Shown: positions 1-12,419 of the stretch, piece by piece
How positions within the stretch are numbered: the stretch's first letter is position 1
Layout: each line of letters starts with the position of its first letter
NCBI GenBank assembly: GCA_015680685.1
Contig: MNCI01013753.1
Location: 200,923-264,922 of the forward strand
Reading direction: 5' to 3'
DNA: 64,000 nt
From: Gnetum montanum
Taxonomy: Eukaryota > Streptophyta > Gnetopsida > Gnetales > Gnetaceae
Made by a program: the position numbers and the translations under genes
Notes under the pieces: model-generated
Told to the model about the DNA's origin: nothing
The model's database searches: none
The model's input: the letters and a program-made list of their open reading frames with translations, nothing else

Positions 1-512
1 CACGTTTAATGCTACTAGGTTATCAAATGTTAAGTGTTACTTGGATTACCAAGCACCAAGCATATGCTCAAATTGGTCGTACTTATGTGCTTAATTATCA
101 CTATTTTCTCTAACTTAATTTAGCTTAATTTAACTTAATTACTTAAAACATTAAAGGAAATTACATAAACCATTAAATGCATAAATAAACAATTAATCAA
201 TTTCAAAGTGCTATAACATTTATGAGAAAGCTCATCTTTATTGCTACACACACTATCGTGCTTAGGTACAACATTGCTTGAATAAAGACCCATACACTCT
301 TTGACTCCTATTATGGGCACTTAGAAAAATATTCTAACTTTCAAATGACAAAACTACAAGAGATCTGCTACAACTATGACAAAGATGCCATAAGCACTAT
401 GGGTGAGCATGTATTTATAGGCAACAACATACACTATGTCGACGAGTGACATCAACTTATTAAATTATGCATCAATGTGGCCTAGTCGACACAACAAATT
501 TATGATTCATCA
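1..512 (-). repeat. 3' LTR of Athila-1, truncated by the window edge
   Basis: On the minus strand the LTR begins TGATGAATCA at 512, right after a purine-rich tract, and runs off the window start. It aligns with the complete relatives at 41582-42445 and 62718-63611, including the AT-rich centre and the TATA box. The shared block near 180-320 is the easiest part to recognise. Confidence 0.85.
412..419 (-). promoter_or_regulatory. TATA box of the Athila-1 3' LTR
   Basis: TATAAATA on the minus strand, about 95 bases into the LTR. The same box sits at the equivalent place in the LTRs at 41582-42445 and 62718-63611 and in element F, which supports it as the family's core promoter. Confidence 0.6.
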
Positions 513-526
513 TACCCCTATGACTG
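513..526 (-). other. Polypurine tract of Athila-1
   Basis: The minus strand reads CAGTCATAGGGGTA directly before the LTR start TGATG. Element F has ATCATGGGGGTA and the right-edge element has CAGTCGTGGAGGTA in the same place. This tract primes plus-strand DNA synthesis. Confidence 0.75.
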
Positions 527-719
527 AATGAAAACTCATCCTTAAGTTCTTTAAACATTTGGGAAGCTATGGAATTATTGACTAATGATAGACATATGAC
601 AAAGGCAAATAAACACCAAGTGTCCGAGTATACAGATATACAATCATTACAAAATGTTTTGGTGTTCAAGACTAAAAAATTGAACACCAAGACAAAATTG
701 ACAAACACAATCCATTTCA

Positions 720-3700
720 TGGTGTGAAGACAATGAAGAAGATTAAATGATCCTAAATGATGGAGGCTTTTGAGGTTTCAAAGAACCTTATCCTACTTTA
801 GGAACATGTGGTTGTTGAGGTTGTTATGGTTGTCCTACTGTAGCTACAACTTCAGGTCAAAGATGGAAAGCATCTAATAATGCTTTCATCTTCTCCTCCT
901 TACTCCTAGGATTGTGCATGGTCCACGCAGCTTCACCAATGTGGGTCGAAATGGGCACATCCCAAGAATAGGGCATTTTTGGGAATAACTCCTTGACATT
1001 GATGAACTAGGTAGAAAATTGTTTGTGTTTGATGTTGAACAACCTAATTGCATTCTATAGTTCTTGGTAATCATTCATTCTTCTAGCCAGGCTCTCAGTA
1101 GTTGATCTTTAATCAGTGAATCTTGCCCTGAGAACTTTGAGTTTAGCATTTTTAGTCTCAAGCTTTTACTTGGTCTTCTTGTGGTGCTTGAACTCTACCT
1201 CATACAATAAGTACAAGCTGGCCACTTGTTTCTCTAAATCTAACCATGTTTGTCCAGTAGTTAGCATTATCAGGATTGGATATTGGTGATTGGAAAGCTC
1301 CATGTCTTCTGTCATCTCTTCAATCTGCAACTCCTTCTTATGAATCTCCACTTTGTTGTAAGCATCTATCCCATTAATGATATGTTGTCACATCTCTTTT
1401 CCTTGTTAGAGTTGTTGGAGGGTCTCATTAACTTTTGCCTTATCCATCTAAATGTGTTTTTCATTAACTTTCTTCTATAGGCCAACCTAATCTCTATAGT
1501 AATTCTTAACTCTCTCAAATTTGAAAGCCCCATTCTTCTAGGTGGCAATCTCAATCATAGATTTTTTTCACAAGGCATAGACTTCCTTCATAGAGAGATT
1601 TCTATTTTCATTTTTAATCTCCTCAATTTAGTATTTACCCTAGCTAGTTGCACCTACTATTGATGAATGAATTCTTGTATCTATTGTTTGTTCACCTTAA
1701 AATTCTGTAGGTAATGATTCTTTGTAGTCAGCATCTCATTCTCTAGGTGTGTTAGGACCAAGTCCTTTTAAACTGAATATGTCTTAGCCTCGACCATAGA
1801 CTGGTCAAAGATGACCATTACTATCCTTGCTTCAACTTGTTTAAGTTTGACTTAAAGCTATTGATAAGCTTCATCTCTTGTTAGTGTAGGATTGAAGAGC
1901 TTAGGATTAGCAAGGTAGGCTCTTAATTTGACAACCTTCATAGCCAAGCATTGGTTTTGGAATTAAGCCATTTTGAGTTGCCCTTCCAAAATGATGCATT
2001 TGACCTTTGCTTTAAGAAACTTTAATTAGATTATAGTGATGTTATCTAGAAAATCAAAGATATCTAGAATCAATTGCCCAATTCCCACCAGTCGGACTAA
2101 CAACTCCTTGTGCTGGACTACACTCAATTTATCACTAACAGTTCTTGAGGACATTTGCACATCTCTAAGTTTAGAAATTCTTGGTACAAACATCATAGGT
2201 GCATTTAGTGCTTCAATGATTTGATCAGTAATTACTTTTGCTATTTTCTCTTGCCAGTACTACTACATCACCAAGATAGTTGCTCCCTCACCCTCCTCCA
2301 GGTGCACAGAAAAGGTAGCAACATTCCCAAAGATTTTTAGGAATTACTATTGTTATGAAAGAGACATCATTACCTCTTAGGCACTAGGATTCAACCTCAT
2401 AGGAAACTACATTCATTGGGCTAATAATATTGGCCCACCCCCTCCATCTAACTAATTATTCGAGCTACTTCATTAAGGTGACTCATTACAGGATAATACA
2501 AAGATGGATCCCCACCACTTATTTCTACTCACTGCTCCTACTCATGTAAGAGCTGCCCTTAGATTTCCTGCAGGTGCTCAATGGTAGCATGAGCCTCTAG
2601 TGTTGTTTCTTGAGTGGGTGGTGGAGGTGGTGGTTACAACTCCTCTTCTTTGAACATGATAAGTATCTTTGGGAGTATGCCTGATTGTGTCATTTGCATA
2701 GTAGACCATCCCTACCCTTTTACAAATTTTTCTGATAAGGCATGGAAATGGCAAGGTTTTCCTTCCATATTCATTTTCCTTGAAGTGCTTTTCTATCTCT
2801 AGATAAATTAGTTGTGGAAGGATTATAGGGAATTTCCCTCTTAAAGTGCCACATGCATAGGTGGAGAAAGCATTCACCTTGTTGGGCCTTAATGTCGGAT
2901 TAAGATAATAAGCTACTATCTTGAAGTATATGTGCTCTGCCAATGTGAGCATGCCAAAATCTTTGTGATCAACCCCATAACATTGCTAGGTTCACTTCTT
3001 TTTTGCCTCTAGGTCTACTTGCATGGAGATCTCTGCCAGAGGGGTGTGTAAAAGCTTCCGCCAAGTAGGACACCTGAATGTCCTTAATTTTCACAATGGC
3101 TTCTACCTTTTTGTTGTTCTAAAAAACATATGTCTCTCACATATACCATGCCCCACTGGAAGTGATGATTGACCACATAGAAGAGTTTTGCAACTACATA
3201 TTGACTTCTAGTAAAGCATGTTCAAGGAATGGATCAAAGTTTAGTTGTTAGAGAACTGACTATTGGACATCACGAGGCTTAATCGTATCAAGGAAAGCTT
3301 GTGTCAATGTGACCGCAAGTCTTGGTACAGGCCCAAGTGCCTTTCCTCAATGAGATTGTTTAGTTGTAGCCTCTTTTTTGGGAATTTGTCAAACAGATTC
3401 CACCTCAGGCTCCTTCCAATGAGGTCTTATTACATGAGATTCTATTGCCTACTCCTAGGTTTGTTTCTGCTACTTCCTTCTATCTAGGTCATTTGTCCTT
3501 TTGTTGGGATGGTTCTCATTCCTATAGCCATTTTTATCTTAGTGGCATCTGTGACCAAGGGTTAGCATTTAACATGTTACTTAAAATAATTTGGATACCT
3601 TATCTCTTTGGGAAAGTTACATGTGGCTAAATTGTGATCATGGTTTATTTGATTAGTTCAATTATTATTTTATTCTTATTTTAATATTAATAAGTAATTT
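720..3700 (-). pseudogene. Athila 3' ORF (env-like position, ORF3), decayed
   Basis: The region lies between integrase and 3' LTR, where Athila elements carry an extra ORF often called env-like. It is broken into frames. The longest open block, 2578-2952, contains LPQLIYLEIEKHF followed by LPFPCLIRKICKRVGM. That pattern recalls the 'putative plant transposon protein' domain found in many plant retroelement ORFs; this is family-level recognition, not a search result. Nearer the LTR (about 1150-1560) the sequence looks charged and coiled-coil-like, and the C-terminus is proline- and glutamine-rich. The last about 50 codons match the open frame at 63856-64000, so this was real coding sequence in the family. 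I see no signal peptide or transmembrane segment that would prove an envelope protein. Confidence 0.55.
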
Positions 3701-5740
3701 TAGGTTTAACAGAGTTTGTTGGAAGGGTTAAACTCTCAAAAATTGATGGTTTAATATTATTCTATTCATTAACCCTTTGGGGGAGTTAGAAAGATTTTTA
3801 AAAGTTTTCATCAAAAACCTTAAGATTTATGGTTCCCACAAGTAAGAGCTTACCTCCAGTAGCTACAGGATCGAAGAATAGAGTGATTTGAACAAATGGC
3901 ATGAAAGTTATGGGCTCTGGAAGGTTTTAGGCTTTGAAATTTTACAAAAACTCCCCTCACATTTTGACGAAAATGAAAAAATTTCCTAAGTTTTGGGTGG
4001 TATTTATAAAATTTTTGTGCTACGTCAACAGGGCTACGTTGATTAGGCCTAGTTGACATTGCTATTGACCACCACTGACTTTGTCAAAAGTAATAAAAAA
4101 TAAGGAGTTTTTGCATGAAATGAGGATCAAATAGAAGCCCAAAAATCCATCAACATGATGAAATTATTAGAAGAGGGTTTTGAGGTTCAGAAAATTGAGA
4201 AATGATTAGAGAATGAGATTTTATGAAGAAAAATGCCTTAAGAAGTGCACAATTGGATGCACAATGGAGCACATGAAAGATTTGATTGCACCAAAATTTA
4301 AGGGTAAGGAAGTTAACTAACCAAACAAAAATATATGCAAGTGGATCCTACCCATAGTAGTGCATGCCCTTTTTTCCCTTGCATAACCTCAACTAAGGAG
4401 TCTATGAGCCCCATAGTTGATTAATGGTTACGAAAAGTTAAGAACAAAACTTGGAGAATCTATTTAAGAATTTTAACATATCAAACTAAGACATTGGGTG
4501 AAAACATTGAAAATTGGTAATTAGGTAAGTTATGGAAGAATTAATGAATGATAGAGAGAGTAAAATAGAATTCTCGATCCTAGTCACATGGAGTCCCTTG
4601 TGGAATTCATGGTTAAATGACCCGATAGAGTCCATCCTTAGTCCAAATCAAAACCAATCACGTTCAGTGACTTCGCATCATCACTCTAAGACCAATCCAC
4701 CCCCTTAAGATATAAGAATTCTCCCATAGATCAAACACTATTCCTAATAGAGAAATAAAGAGAAGCAAGAAGAGAGCAAGGGCCTTAGTTAAAGGGGATC
4801 TTCAAACATGGCTAACATGTCTTTCTAGTCCCATAACCAGTGCTTGTAGCTTGTTTATTGTGTCTAAGGGATGTGCTTTGAATTCCCATAATTTTCCTTT
4901 TTTCTTTTTTTATATATTTTTTATGAATTTTTGAATGAGAACCACACCATGCAAAGACTTATTCAACTTCCCATTATTAGATGACATGAAACATTAAGAG
5001 ATCCATGAAAAACACACTTGTACTCAAGATGATAGAAGGTACAGAGAGCTTTAAATCCCTTTGAAGTCACACCATTTTCAAACATTGAATCCTTCCCAAG
5101 TCTAGAAGCTACCAAGATCACAAGTTCATTAAGGTTTTACTAATGAAAAGGGACCTCATGTTTTCAAAAAAAGAAAAAAAATAAAGTTTGTGAATGGATG
5201 GATGACATAAAATCACTACCTGTTCCATGAAAAAAAAAACTTTATCTTAGTTATTAGTCATCAAAATTCAAAAATAGAAACCAGACATTCACAATCAAAA
5301 ACATTAAGTACAAACCACCATCAATAAACAACTACAACATCACTATGTCCTCTTGATAATAAGGCACTTTATTAGCAAAAATTATGAGAAAATCACACCA
5401 AAATAGAATAAAATATACAAGAAATTGTAAAATATTTAAGAAAGATAAAACATACTAACAATGTTGTAAAAAAAAATTGGAAAAATTAATAAAGTAAAAA
5501 CTACAAGATGTAAGATAAAGAAGGCATAAAATAAAACGTTGTAAAAATAACAATGTAAAACAAAAATGTGAAAAACAAAAAGATGAAAAACTAAGGAGCC
5601 ACTATAATGGTTAGCATGGATGGCCATCTCCCCCATGACTAAGTTGTAAGGAGGAGATCTAAAAACTTTAGTGTGGCTATCCATCTAATGCAACATTTGT
5701 TGCATTGGCTTGTTGAGGCTCATGGAAAGGTTTTACCTGT
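3701..5740 (-). other. Athila-1 noncoding region between integrase and the 3' ORF
   Basis: No credible ORF. On the minus strand it aligns in patches with the 3' half of element F at 46770-48050. Shared landmarks are TCATGGGGGAGATGGCCA (5619-5636 here, 46780s in F), AGTCTTTGCATGGTGTGG, CTACAAGCACT, and a block near 4340 ending AGGATCCACT. The conservation across two diverged elements shows it is an original part of the family and not an insertion. Confidence 0.65.
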
Positions 5741-5744
5741 TGCA

Positions 5745-6950
5745 TGTTGACTAGCTGCATTTTTTTTAGTCTCTCAAGTTTATAGATTAACAAGGCCCCT
5801 CCCACAATGTTTGAAACTTTGTCTTTTGAGGTATGTTTGTGGAGTTCTAGTAGAGGACCCTATCTCCAAGTTGAAATTTTACTTTTTGTATTCTAAGGCC
5901 ATGGTGCTTTTTGTTGAATGCCTTATGCATTTCATTCAAGGATAGGGCTATCAATTGATTTTTAGCTAGCACATTCAAGTTGATTAATCTTTCTTTTGTG
6001 CTAGGCTAAGGTCAAGGTTCAAGTCATAGGCTGTTAAAAGTGTATGGAAATCGCATTGGATAGGTAGAGTTGGTAACTTTCCATACTAGCTCATAGGGAG
6101 AGTAGCCTATAGGAAGTTTCCATGTTGACTAGTATACCCAAAGGGCATCATTTAGTTTTGTGCTCTAGTCTCTCTTATATTTGCTAATAGTTCTCGTCAG
6201 GATCTTTGTGATCTCCCTATTAGTAACTTCTACTTGAACATTGGCTTGGGGGTGGTAGGGTATTATTAGTTTATGTTCAACCCCCAAGCATTGCATAAAC
6301 TTATGAAAGGTAGTGCCTGTAAAATGGGTTTTGTTGTCAAAAATCAATGCACATGGCATCCAAAACCTATTTACAATATTTTGTTGTACAAATCATGCAG
6401 TAGTAGATGATGTACAGTTGATGATTGTTGCTGCTTCTACCCATTTTGTGTAGTAATTAATGGTGATGATTATGTACATCTTTCCATTTGACATGGGCAT
6501 GATGGGACCCATAAAGTCGATGCCTTAGATGTTGAAGGGTTCTAGTGGTTGAATCCACTATTGAGATCCCTCCATTCAAGCGATCATCCCACCATCTCAT
6601 TGACAGCATTCACAAGAGAAGATAAATTGGTGGGCATCTCTAAAGATGGTTGGACAATAATTACCTACCATCAAGATCTTAATTGTTGTGTGTCTCCCAG
6701 CATAGTGGCCCCCACAAGGACCCTCATGAGTGTCCTATAGAACACATAGTTAATCAGCATTAGGTACATCCCAATAAACCAAGCCATCAACAGACACCTT
6801 GTAAAGATGTCGAGTGATTTTCATGAAACATTTGGCTTAATGAAGAAAATATTATTTCTTCCTATAGTCCAGATCTTGTGGCATCTCTTGAGTGAGAAGA
6901 TAAGTGAGGATACCATCATACCATTTTGGTTCATTGAGCACTTATTCATT
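5745..6950 (-). pseudogene. Athila-1 integrase
   Basis: Integrase joins element cDNA to chromosomal DNA. On the minus strand the HHCC zinc-binding region lies near 6850-6600, with CECC visible near 6600. The core includes GIDFMGPIMP, then FDNKTHFTG, then PYHPQANVQVEVTNREI with the catalytic glutamate (about 6360-6170). The C-terminal part contains LGDRVLY. Several in-frame stops interrupt it. The same frame continues upstream into RNase H, so this was one pol polyprotein. Confidence 0.8.
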
Positions 6951-6979
6951 TATTGCACCTGTAAAGAAAAGTTCATTAG

Positions 6980-7480
6980 AAAATTGATCAGAGAGCAAGC
7001 TATTTTCCTCTTTGTTATCCCATCATAATAGAGACAAGTGATCAAAAACCACATTCTCAATTCCCTTTCAATCTACCATTGTAAGATTGAACTCCTACAA
7101 GATCACCAACCACCGTATGGTACGGGGGCTCACTGTTGGCTTGTTCACGAGGAAGCGAATGGCACTATGGTCAGTATGCACAAATACTTTGTGTCTAAGC
7201 ACATAGTGCCTAAAATTCTCTAGAGCATACATCACCATCATTAGTTCTTTCTCTATTGTGGTGTAATTTAGCTATAAATCCACAATGCTTTGACTTACAC
7301 AGTGAATGTAATATGGATGTTTCTTGTCATCCAATTGTGTAAGCATGAATTCGAAAGCATAATTTGATATGTCTATCATTATATGAAATGGTTTGGACCA
7401 ATAAGGTACTTGTAGAATTGGAGTCTCTATGAGCTTCTGGTTAAGGCTCTAGAATGCATTTTCTCATTTTGTGGTCTAGA
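6980..7480 (-). pseudogene. Athila-1 RNase H
   Basis: Degrades the RNA strand of the RNA-DNA hybrid in reverse transcription. The minus strand shows FHIMIDISNYAFEFMLTQ (first catalytic Asp kept), then EKELMMVMYALENFRHYV and VHTDHSAIRFL, the usual Ty3/gypsy RNase H signatures. Isolated stops are present. It lies between the RT and the integrase. Confidence 0.75.
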
Positions 7481-7559
7481 TGAATAGAGCATCTTTCTTT
7501 GTAAGCTTGACCAACAATTTTCCAATCTTACAGAAATTCTCTATAAAATGTTGATAGTA

Positions 7560-8350
7560 GCAATGTATCCAAGGGATGATCAGACATCTTTAATATCTTT
7601 TGATTGGCTAGTTATTCCTTGGATGATCCTTATCTTTTCAAGGTCCACCTCAATCCCTACTTGAGGAATTGTGTAACCGAGTACAATGCCCTCTTGGACC
7701 ATCAGATGGCTCTTTTGCCAATTGAGCCAAAGATTTGTCTCCACACATCTTTTAAGCACTTTCTCAAGGTAGTCCAAGGCTTTCTCAAATGTGGTGCCAT
7801 AGGTGGAGAAGTCATTCATGAAGACTTCCATGCTGCTAATAATCTATTATTGAAAAATGCTCAAGAGAAAGCATTGGAATTTTGCATGAACATTTCACAT
7901 ACCAAAAGGCATCTTTCGATATGGAAAAGTTCCCCAGGAACTCATGAATGTTGTTTTGGCTTGATCCTTTGGCATGATCTGGATTTGGTTATAGCAACTA
8001 TAACCATCCAAAAAGCTATAACATCAATGCCCAAGTATAGTGTCCAAAACTTCATCCAAAAATGGCAATGAAAAGTGATCTTTGAATGTTGCCATATTCA
8101 ATAGCTAAAAGTTGATGTAGACCTCCACTTGCTACTTTTCCTTGGCACAATCATGACTAGGCTAACCCACTCACTATCCACAATGGGATAGATAAACCCC
8201 ACCTTTAGGAGTTTTTCAATTTCCTATTTGACGATATGCTTCAACTGTGGTCGCCTCTTTGGCTTCATGGCCAAATTAGTGTAGATACAATGCTCGCATA
8301 TCCTAGGATCAATTCCTGTGAGTTTAGGATATCACCAAGCAAAGTCATTT
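7560..8350 (-). pseudogene. Athila-1 reverse transcriptase
   Basis: RT palm and thumb remnants on the minus strand. Upstream there is IEKLLKVGFIYPI followed by EWVS and VPRK (N-terminal RT motifs). The catalytic block appears as MEVFMNDFSTYG at about 7831, where the usual YxDDF is altered to FMNDF, so the first catalytic Asp is lost. The thumb reads LGYTIPQVGIEVD. Frameshifts separate the blocks. The copy cannot be active. Confidence 0.75.
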
Positions 8351-8814
8351 GTTAACCACCCTTAATAACATCCATTTCTATTCAAGAGAAAGATTGGCAT
8401 TGATGATTACCAACTTGCCATTTTTAAAAAATGCATACTCCATGCTGGTAGGTAAAGTTTTTAACTCTATGGCTCTTGTTTAAAATTTTCAAAGATTTCC
8501 AACTCTTCCCAATAGGTATCAGGATTTGCATCATTAGAGAGTTGGTGATAAACTTACTCTAGTTCATCCATGCCTTCAACATAGGCACATGTTAGGCTCT
8601 CAACAGGTTCCATCCAAAGTGTGCTACTTCCAAGATTATCTGTTAGCAACTGGGTTCCATTCTATTTTGTGGCTACTGTGTATAAGAACCTTTGAATATT
8701 TACCTCATTTACACACTACCTACATGTAGAAATGGATGTTCTATTTACAATCTAGAGTTTCTGCATGTAGTTGCACCCTATATCATTGTACACGATGCAT
8801 GGAACTCATTTCTT

Positions 8815-9291
8815 CTAAATCTTTTTGAATGCATTTTCCTTGAAAATTTCTAGGAAAAGATCTTTGATGTCCATTTTTTCATCAATAGTACTTAGCCATG
8901 CCCTTCCCATAATGATTGGAAAATTCCCCTTGTAGTTCTCAACTTTGATTACTAGGAAATCAATAGGATAAGACCATCCATAGACACAGGTCATAATATC
9001 TTTTACCAGTTCCAATGAAATAATAATGGATTGGTCTACCAATTCTAATATGATATTACTCTTCTTGAGAGGCAAGAGGTTCCAGTCAATATACATCTCA
9101 TGAGAAATCAAATTAATACTAGAACCTAAATCTAGAAGAGCTTTACATGATTCATTCCTAGCAATTTGCAAATAGATAAATGGACTTCCAAGATCAACTA
9201 ATTTCCTAGAAAGGTTGCCAACCTGGATCCATTCGGATATGACATGAATTAACATAGATCTTGGGAGGGATTTGGTTTGAAGGGCTTTCAA
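8815..9291 (-). pseudogene. Athila-1 aspartic protease
   Basis: A 158-codon open stretch with a retroviral-type aspartic protease. The active-site region reads KALLDLGSSINLIS, where DLG stands for the usual DTG or DSG. The flap side contains CGWSYPIDFLVI and the C-terminal part has FPIIMGRAWLST, matching the Athila pattern. Element F has a close homologue at 45985-46439. The protein would process the Gag-Pol polyprotein. A start codon is not meaningful because it was part of a longer polyprotein. Confidence 0.8.
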
Positions 9292-9299
9292 TTTGATGA

Positions 9300-11670
9300 C
9301 TTACAAAGGATGAGGAAAGAGTAGGGTAACCAGCCGCATGAGTTTGTGAGGGCTTAGGAGGGCTGTTGGGTTGTAGGAATGGTCATTTGTGAGATGTAGG
9401 TTTTGGACTCTTTGGTTGATTAACTAGTTGTAGATTAATGATCCTTGTGGAATTATGTTATTGTGGCTAGGTTGGAAGCTTACCCTGCATGGATGGAGTA
9501 GGAGATAGCTGTGTTGAGGATGGATGAATAGGTGCAGACACATGTGGAGGGTATGGATGGAATATAAGATCCCCTCTAGGAGTTGGAGAATGAGTTTGGT
9601 GATATTTCAGAAGATGGTAGTGATGCTAAAAAGGAGAAACATGATTGAAAGAGTCACCTGGAGATAGGGGTTACTAAACATAGTACCCATGCAGATCTAT
9701 TTACTTGTAAGGGTAGTGTTGCTGTGGTGGTGGCATCCCCCATGATTGTGGTTACTACCACTACTAATATTTCTCATATGGTTGTGGTGGAGTTCCACTT
9801 GGATAATAAGGTTGTTGTTGGTAGAACTACCTGAAACTACCTTGAGGATAAGGAAATCTTCTGGGTGTTTTCCTTTTTGATAGTCATGGATTCAGAGCAT
9901 ACATCCCAAATTCCTATAAGTGTGACACAACAAGGCAACATCCATTAGGATGTTCATAGTGGCAGATGTCACATCCATTGTCATTATCTGATTTAGTCTT
10001 CACACCTTCTTCTACTGCAGCAACTTTGCCCTTACCCCTTTGGTAGGCATGTTTAGCTTCTTTCCATCTCCTGCGATCATGATCACTACTCTACTCTCTT
10101 GATTATTTTGTGATTTTTAGAGCATTTTGGAATTTTTCATCTAATGAATCTCACATTTTATCTACCTTGGCCTAAATTTCAGACATAGATTTTTGGATTG
10201 ACAATGTCTTTTGTTGCATCACTGCATCAAGAGGTGACTCCTCCTCACTATCATAAAAGTGAACCTCCTTCTTTTTGATGGAAGGATCCTTGTTATATTC
10301 TTCTACAATTCCTCATTTCCTTAACTCTTATTCCTCTTTACTACCTACTCTATTAGCATTTGTATTTGATGGGCTCTTAATTTTGACAATCTTCCTTGGG
10401 CATAGATCCCAAGGGTTCTCCATGTCTCCAAGAGAAGCCCATTTATGATATGACAAAGTTGTTCCCACTGAGAGTAATCATGGCTAGGACATTGATGTAA
10501 TAATGAATAATTTCTACTCATGATGGTATCCAAGGGTTCATGTGTTTTTTTCTTTAGCCTTGGATTTTCCTTCATAGGTTTGACAATCTAGAGTACATCT
10601 AATACTTATCATTAAATAGTTCTAGCATTGTATCGCATCAATGGATTGATTCTAGTTCCAAAGGCCAGTACTAGCTTTCCACTTAATGAGAGTCCTAGGG
10701 AATAGCTTGAGCTTTTGCCAATCATTTTCAATATTTTGTAAGGCGCAGGCATGGTGAAAGGCTTGTAAATTCATTTGAGGATCTAAGTTATATCCCCCCT
10801 CAAATCTAGAAATATTGTTCATATCTAGCCTCTTGATTCATCTATCTTTTACATGCTTGGTAGGAATTTTAACAGCCTTTGTGATGTTGAGCATATTTCA
10901 AGTGGCTAGCAAAGGTTCATTGTCATGATCTTGATGATGCTTGTGATGTCCTCTACCATCCCTTCATTCATGGTGATCTCTACAATTATCATTATTATCC
11001 CACCATTTATGGTTTTGCTCAAATTTGAAGGAGGAAGCTAAACTAGATGAAGATGATGAAGAGGGAGGAGGAATGCTACCACAGTGGTGTTTGCCACTTT
11101 CCCTTTGTTTGTCATGATCATGATCCTTAGAGTAATCATCATTATGTTTGTTCGAGTTCCCACTTTAACTCCCTTTCTTAAAACTCCCATGACTATGGGG
11201 CTCACTATAACTACAACCTAGATTGTTGATCACTAATTTAGGATTTGGATTCAACTCCCCTTCACCAAAGTCAATAGGTGGAGAGTCTATATGTTGAGAA
11301 TCTTTGGAAAGAGGTTCCCTATTATCCTTTTGATCTAGCAAGAACAAGGGGTTAGTGACCTATTTCCCCTTCATGTCTTCATGGCTCTTTTCCTATTTCC
11401 AATCTCGTTTGCATTGTGTCTCAGTGGAATAGTAGTCCTAGAAGTCATGATCTTCCAAAAAATACTCTCCATGAAGCTCCTCAATGCCCAACCTTGTAAG
11501 AGTTTGGGATAACATCTTGGGAACAGATCAGTCAAGTGGCAATACAACATTCCCCTCCATCTCTTACCACTGCATTTGTTCATCTTGATGTAGAACGTAA
11601 GTAAAATTGGGTACAAACTCATCAGGATGAGGGTACACCACTTTGCATTCTTATGGTACTATTGACTTAG
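9300..11670 (-). pseudogene. Athila-1 gag
   Basis: Structural protein of the virus-like particle, decayed. The N-terminal block near 11640 reads VVYPHPDEF and then a DEQMQW-like motif, paralleled by VVYTHPDEY in F. The middle (about 11340-10990) is Ser-, His- and Asp-rich. The Gag core starts near 10830 with IKRLDMNNISRFEGGYN and continues through HEPLDTIMSRNYSLLHQ and TLGIYAQGRLSKLRAHQI (10575-10345), nearly the same as F. The segment before protease is Tyr-, Gly- and His-rich. At 11691 the upstream leader is cut by the Tat-D LTR. Stops are frequent. Confidence 0.75.
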
Positions 11671-12419
11671 AATCAGCATGCCTATGAGAAGTGTTGGCAC
11701 ATTTGACCATTTCATGGAATAGAAAAAGTGATAAAATATGAATGATACAAGACAAGGCAAATATTCAAATGAAAAATATGATGGTTGTGCATAATCTCGA
11801 AGGTATCATTTGGATATTTATGGGTGAACCTATAGCAAAAGAAGACACTAACAAAAGGCTACAGAAGTGTTTCAACTTTTAGATAATAACAAAGAACCAA
11901 TTGTGAAGGAAAATTTATCACGCTTCTGTGTGAGGGAAAGATTGGAAAGCTTTATTGGTGCCGACAATCCCATAAATATGACAATAAGAAATTAAAATTA
12001 ACCTTATCTTGAGTTGCCATTATAGGACTCCAGCGGACGTTTATGCAGTAAACAGTGGTTCACAGCCACTATACGTATGGGTAAGGTATTAAATTTTTTT
12101 TTTCAATATTACATAACAGAAGAAGGAAAGTGGATGGTTGGAGGCCCTTCAACATGCGACGCCTTCAATGAAGATGGCATGACGCAATGCAACGCGGCCT
12201 CCAATTTTGTAAGATATGTAACAGGGGACTTGGGCGTAATGCATTTAAAGTTGGGGGCGTGGCAGAAGCGGCGGTGTCATACGCACAGGTTGCCTAGAAT
12301 GTGGGCCAATGCCACGATTTCTTGCCTAGCAATGAAGCAGAGCCTTCTGGGATGTGTGGTTCAGGCATGCCCTCTCTAAGTGCAGTTGCTCACAGGACCC
12401 CAGAGCAGTGATAGGCTTG

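Larger units (their letters stand above)
1..11691 (-). mobile_element. Athila-1, Ty3/gypsy Athila-type element: 3' LTR and body
   Basis: Read on the minus strand, this stretch holds gag, protease, RT, RNase H, integrase, a long 3' ORF region, a polypurine tract and the start of an LTR, in that order. The order and the 3' ORF are those of the Athila lineage. The upstream part is cut at 11691, where the Tat-D LTR begins. The missing leader, primer-binding site and 5' LTR reappear at 41461-42445 in the same orientation, so both parts are read as one element of about 12.7 kb split by nested insertions. All reading frames carry stops or frameshifts. The sibling element F shares gag, protease and 3' noncoding sequence with it. 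Confidence 0.8.

Noticed and set aside
5436-5684. Phe/Tyr-rich hydrophobic frame resembling a membrane protein
   Set aside because: It is the T-rich noncoding stretch after integrase, also present in element F at 46782-47072, where a similar hydrophobic frame arises from TTTTACACA repeats.
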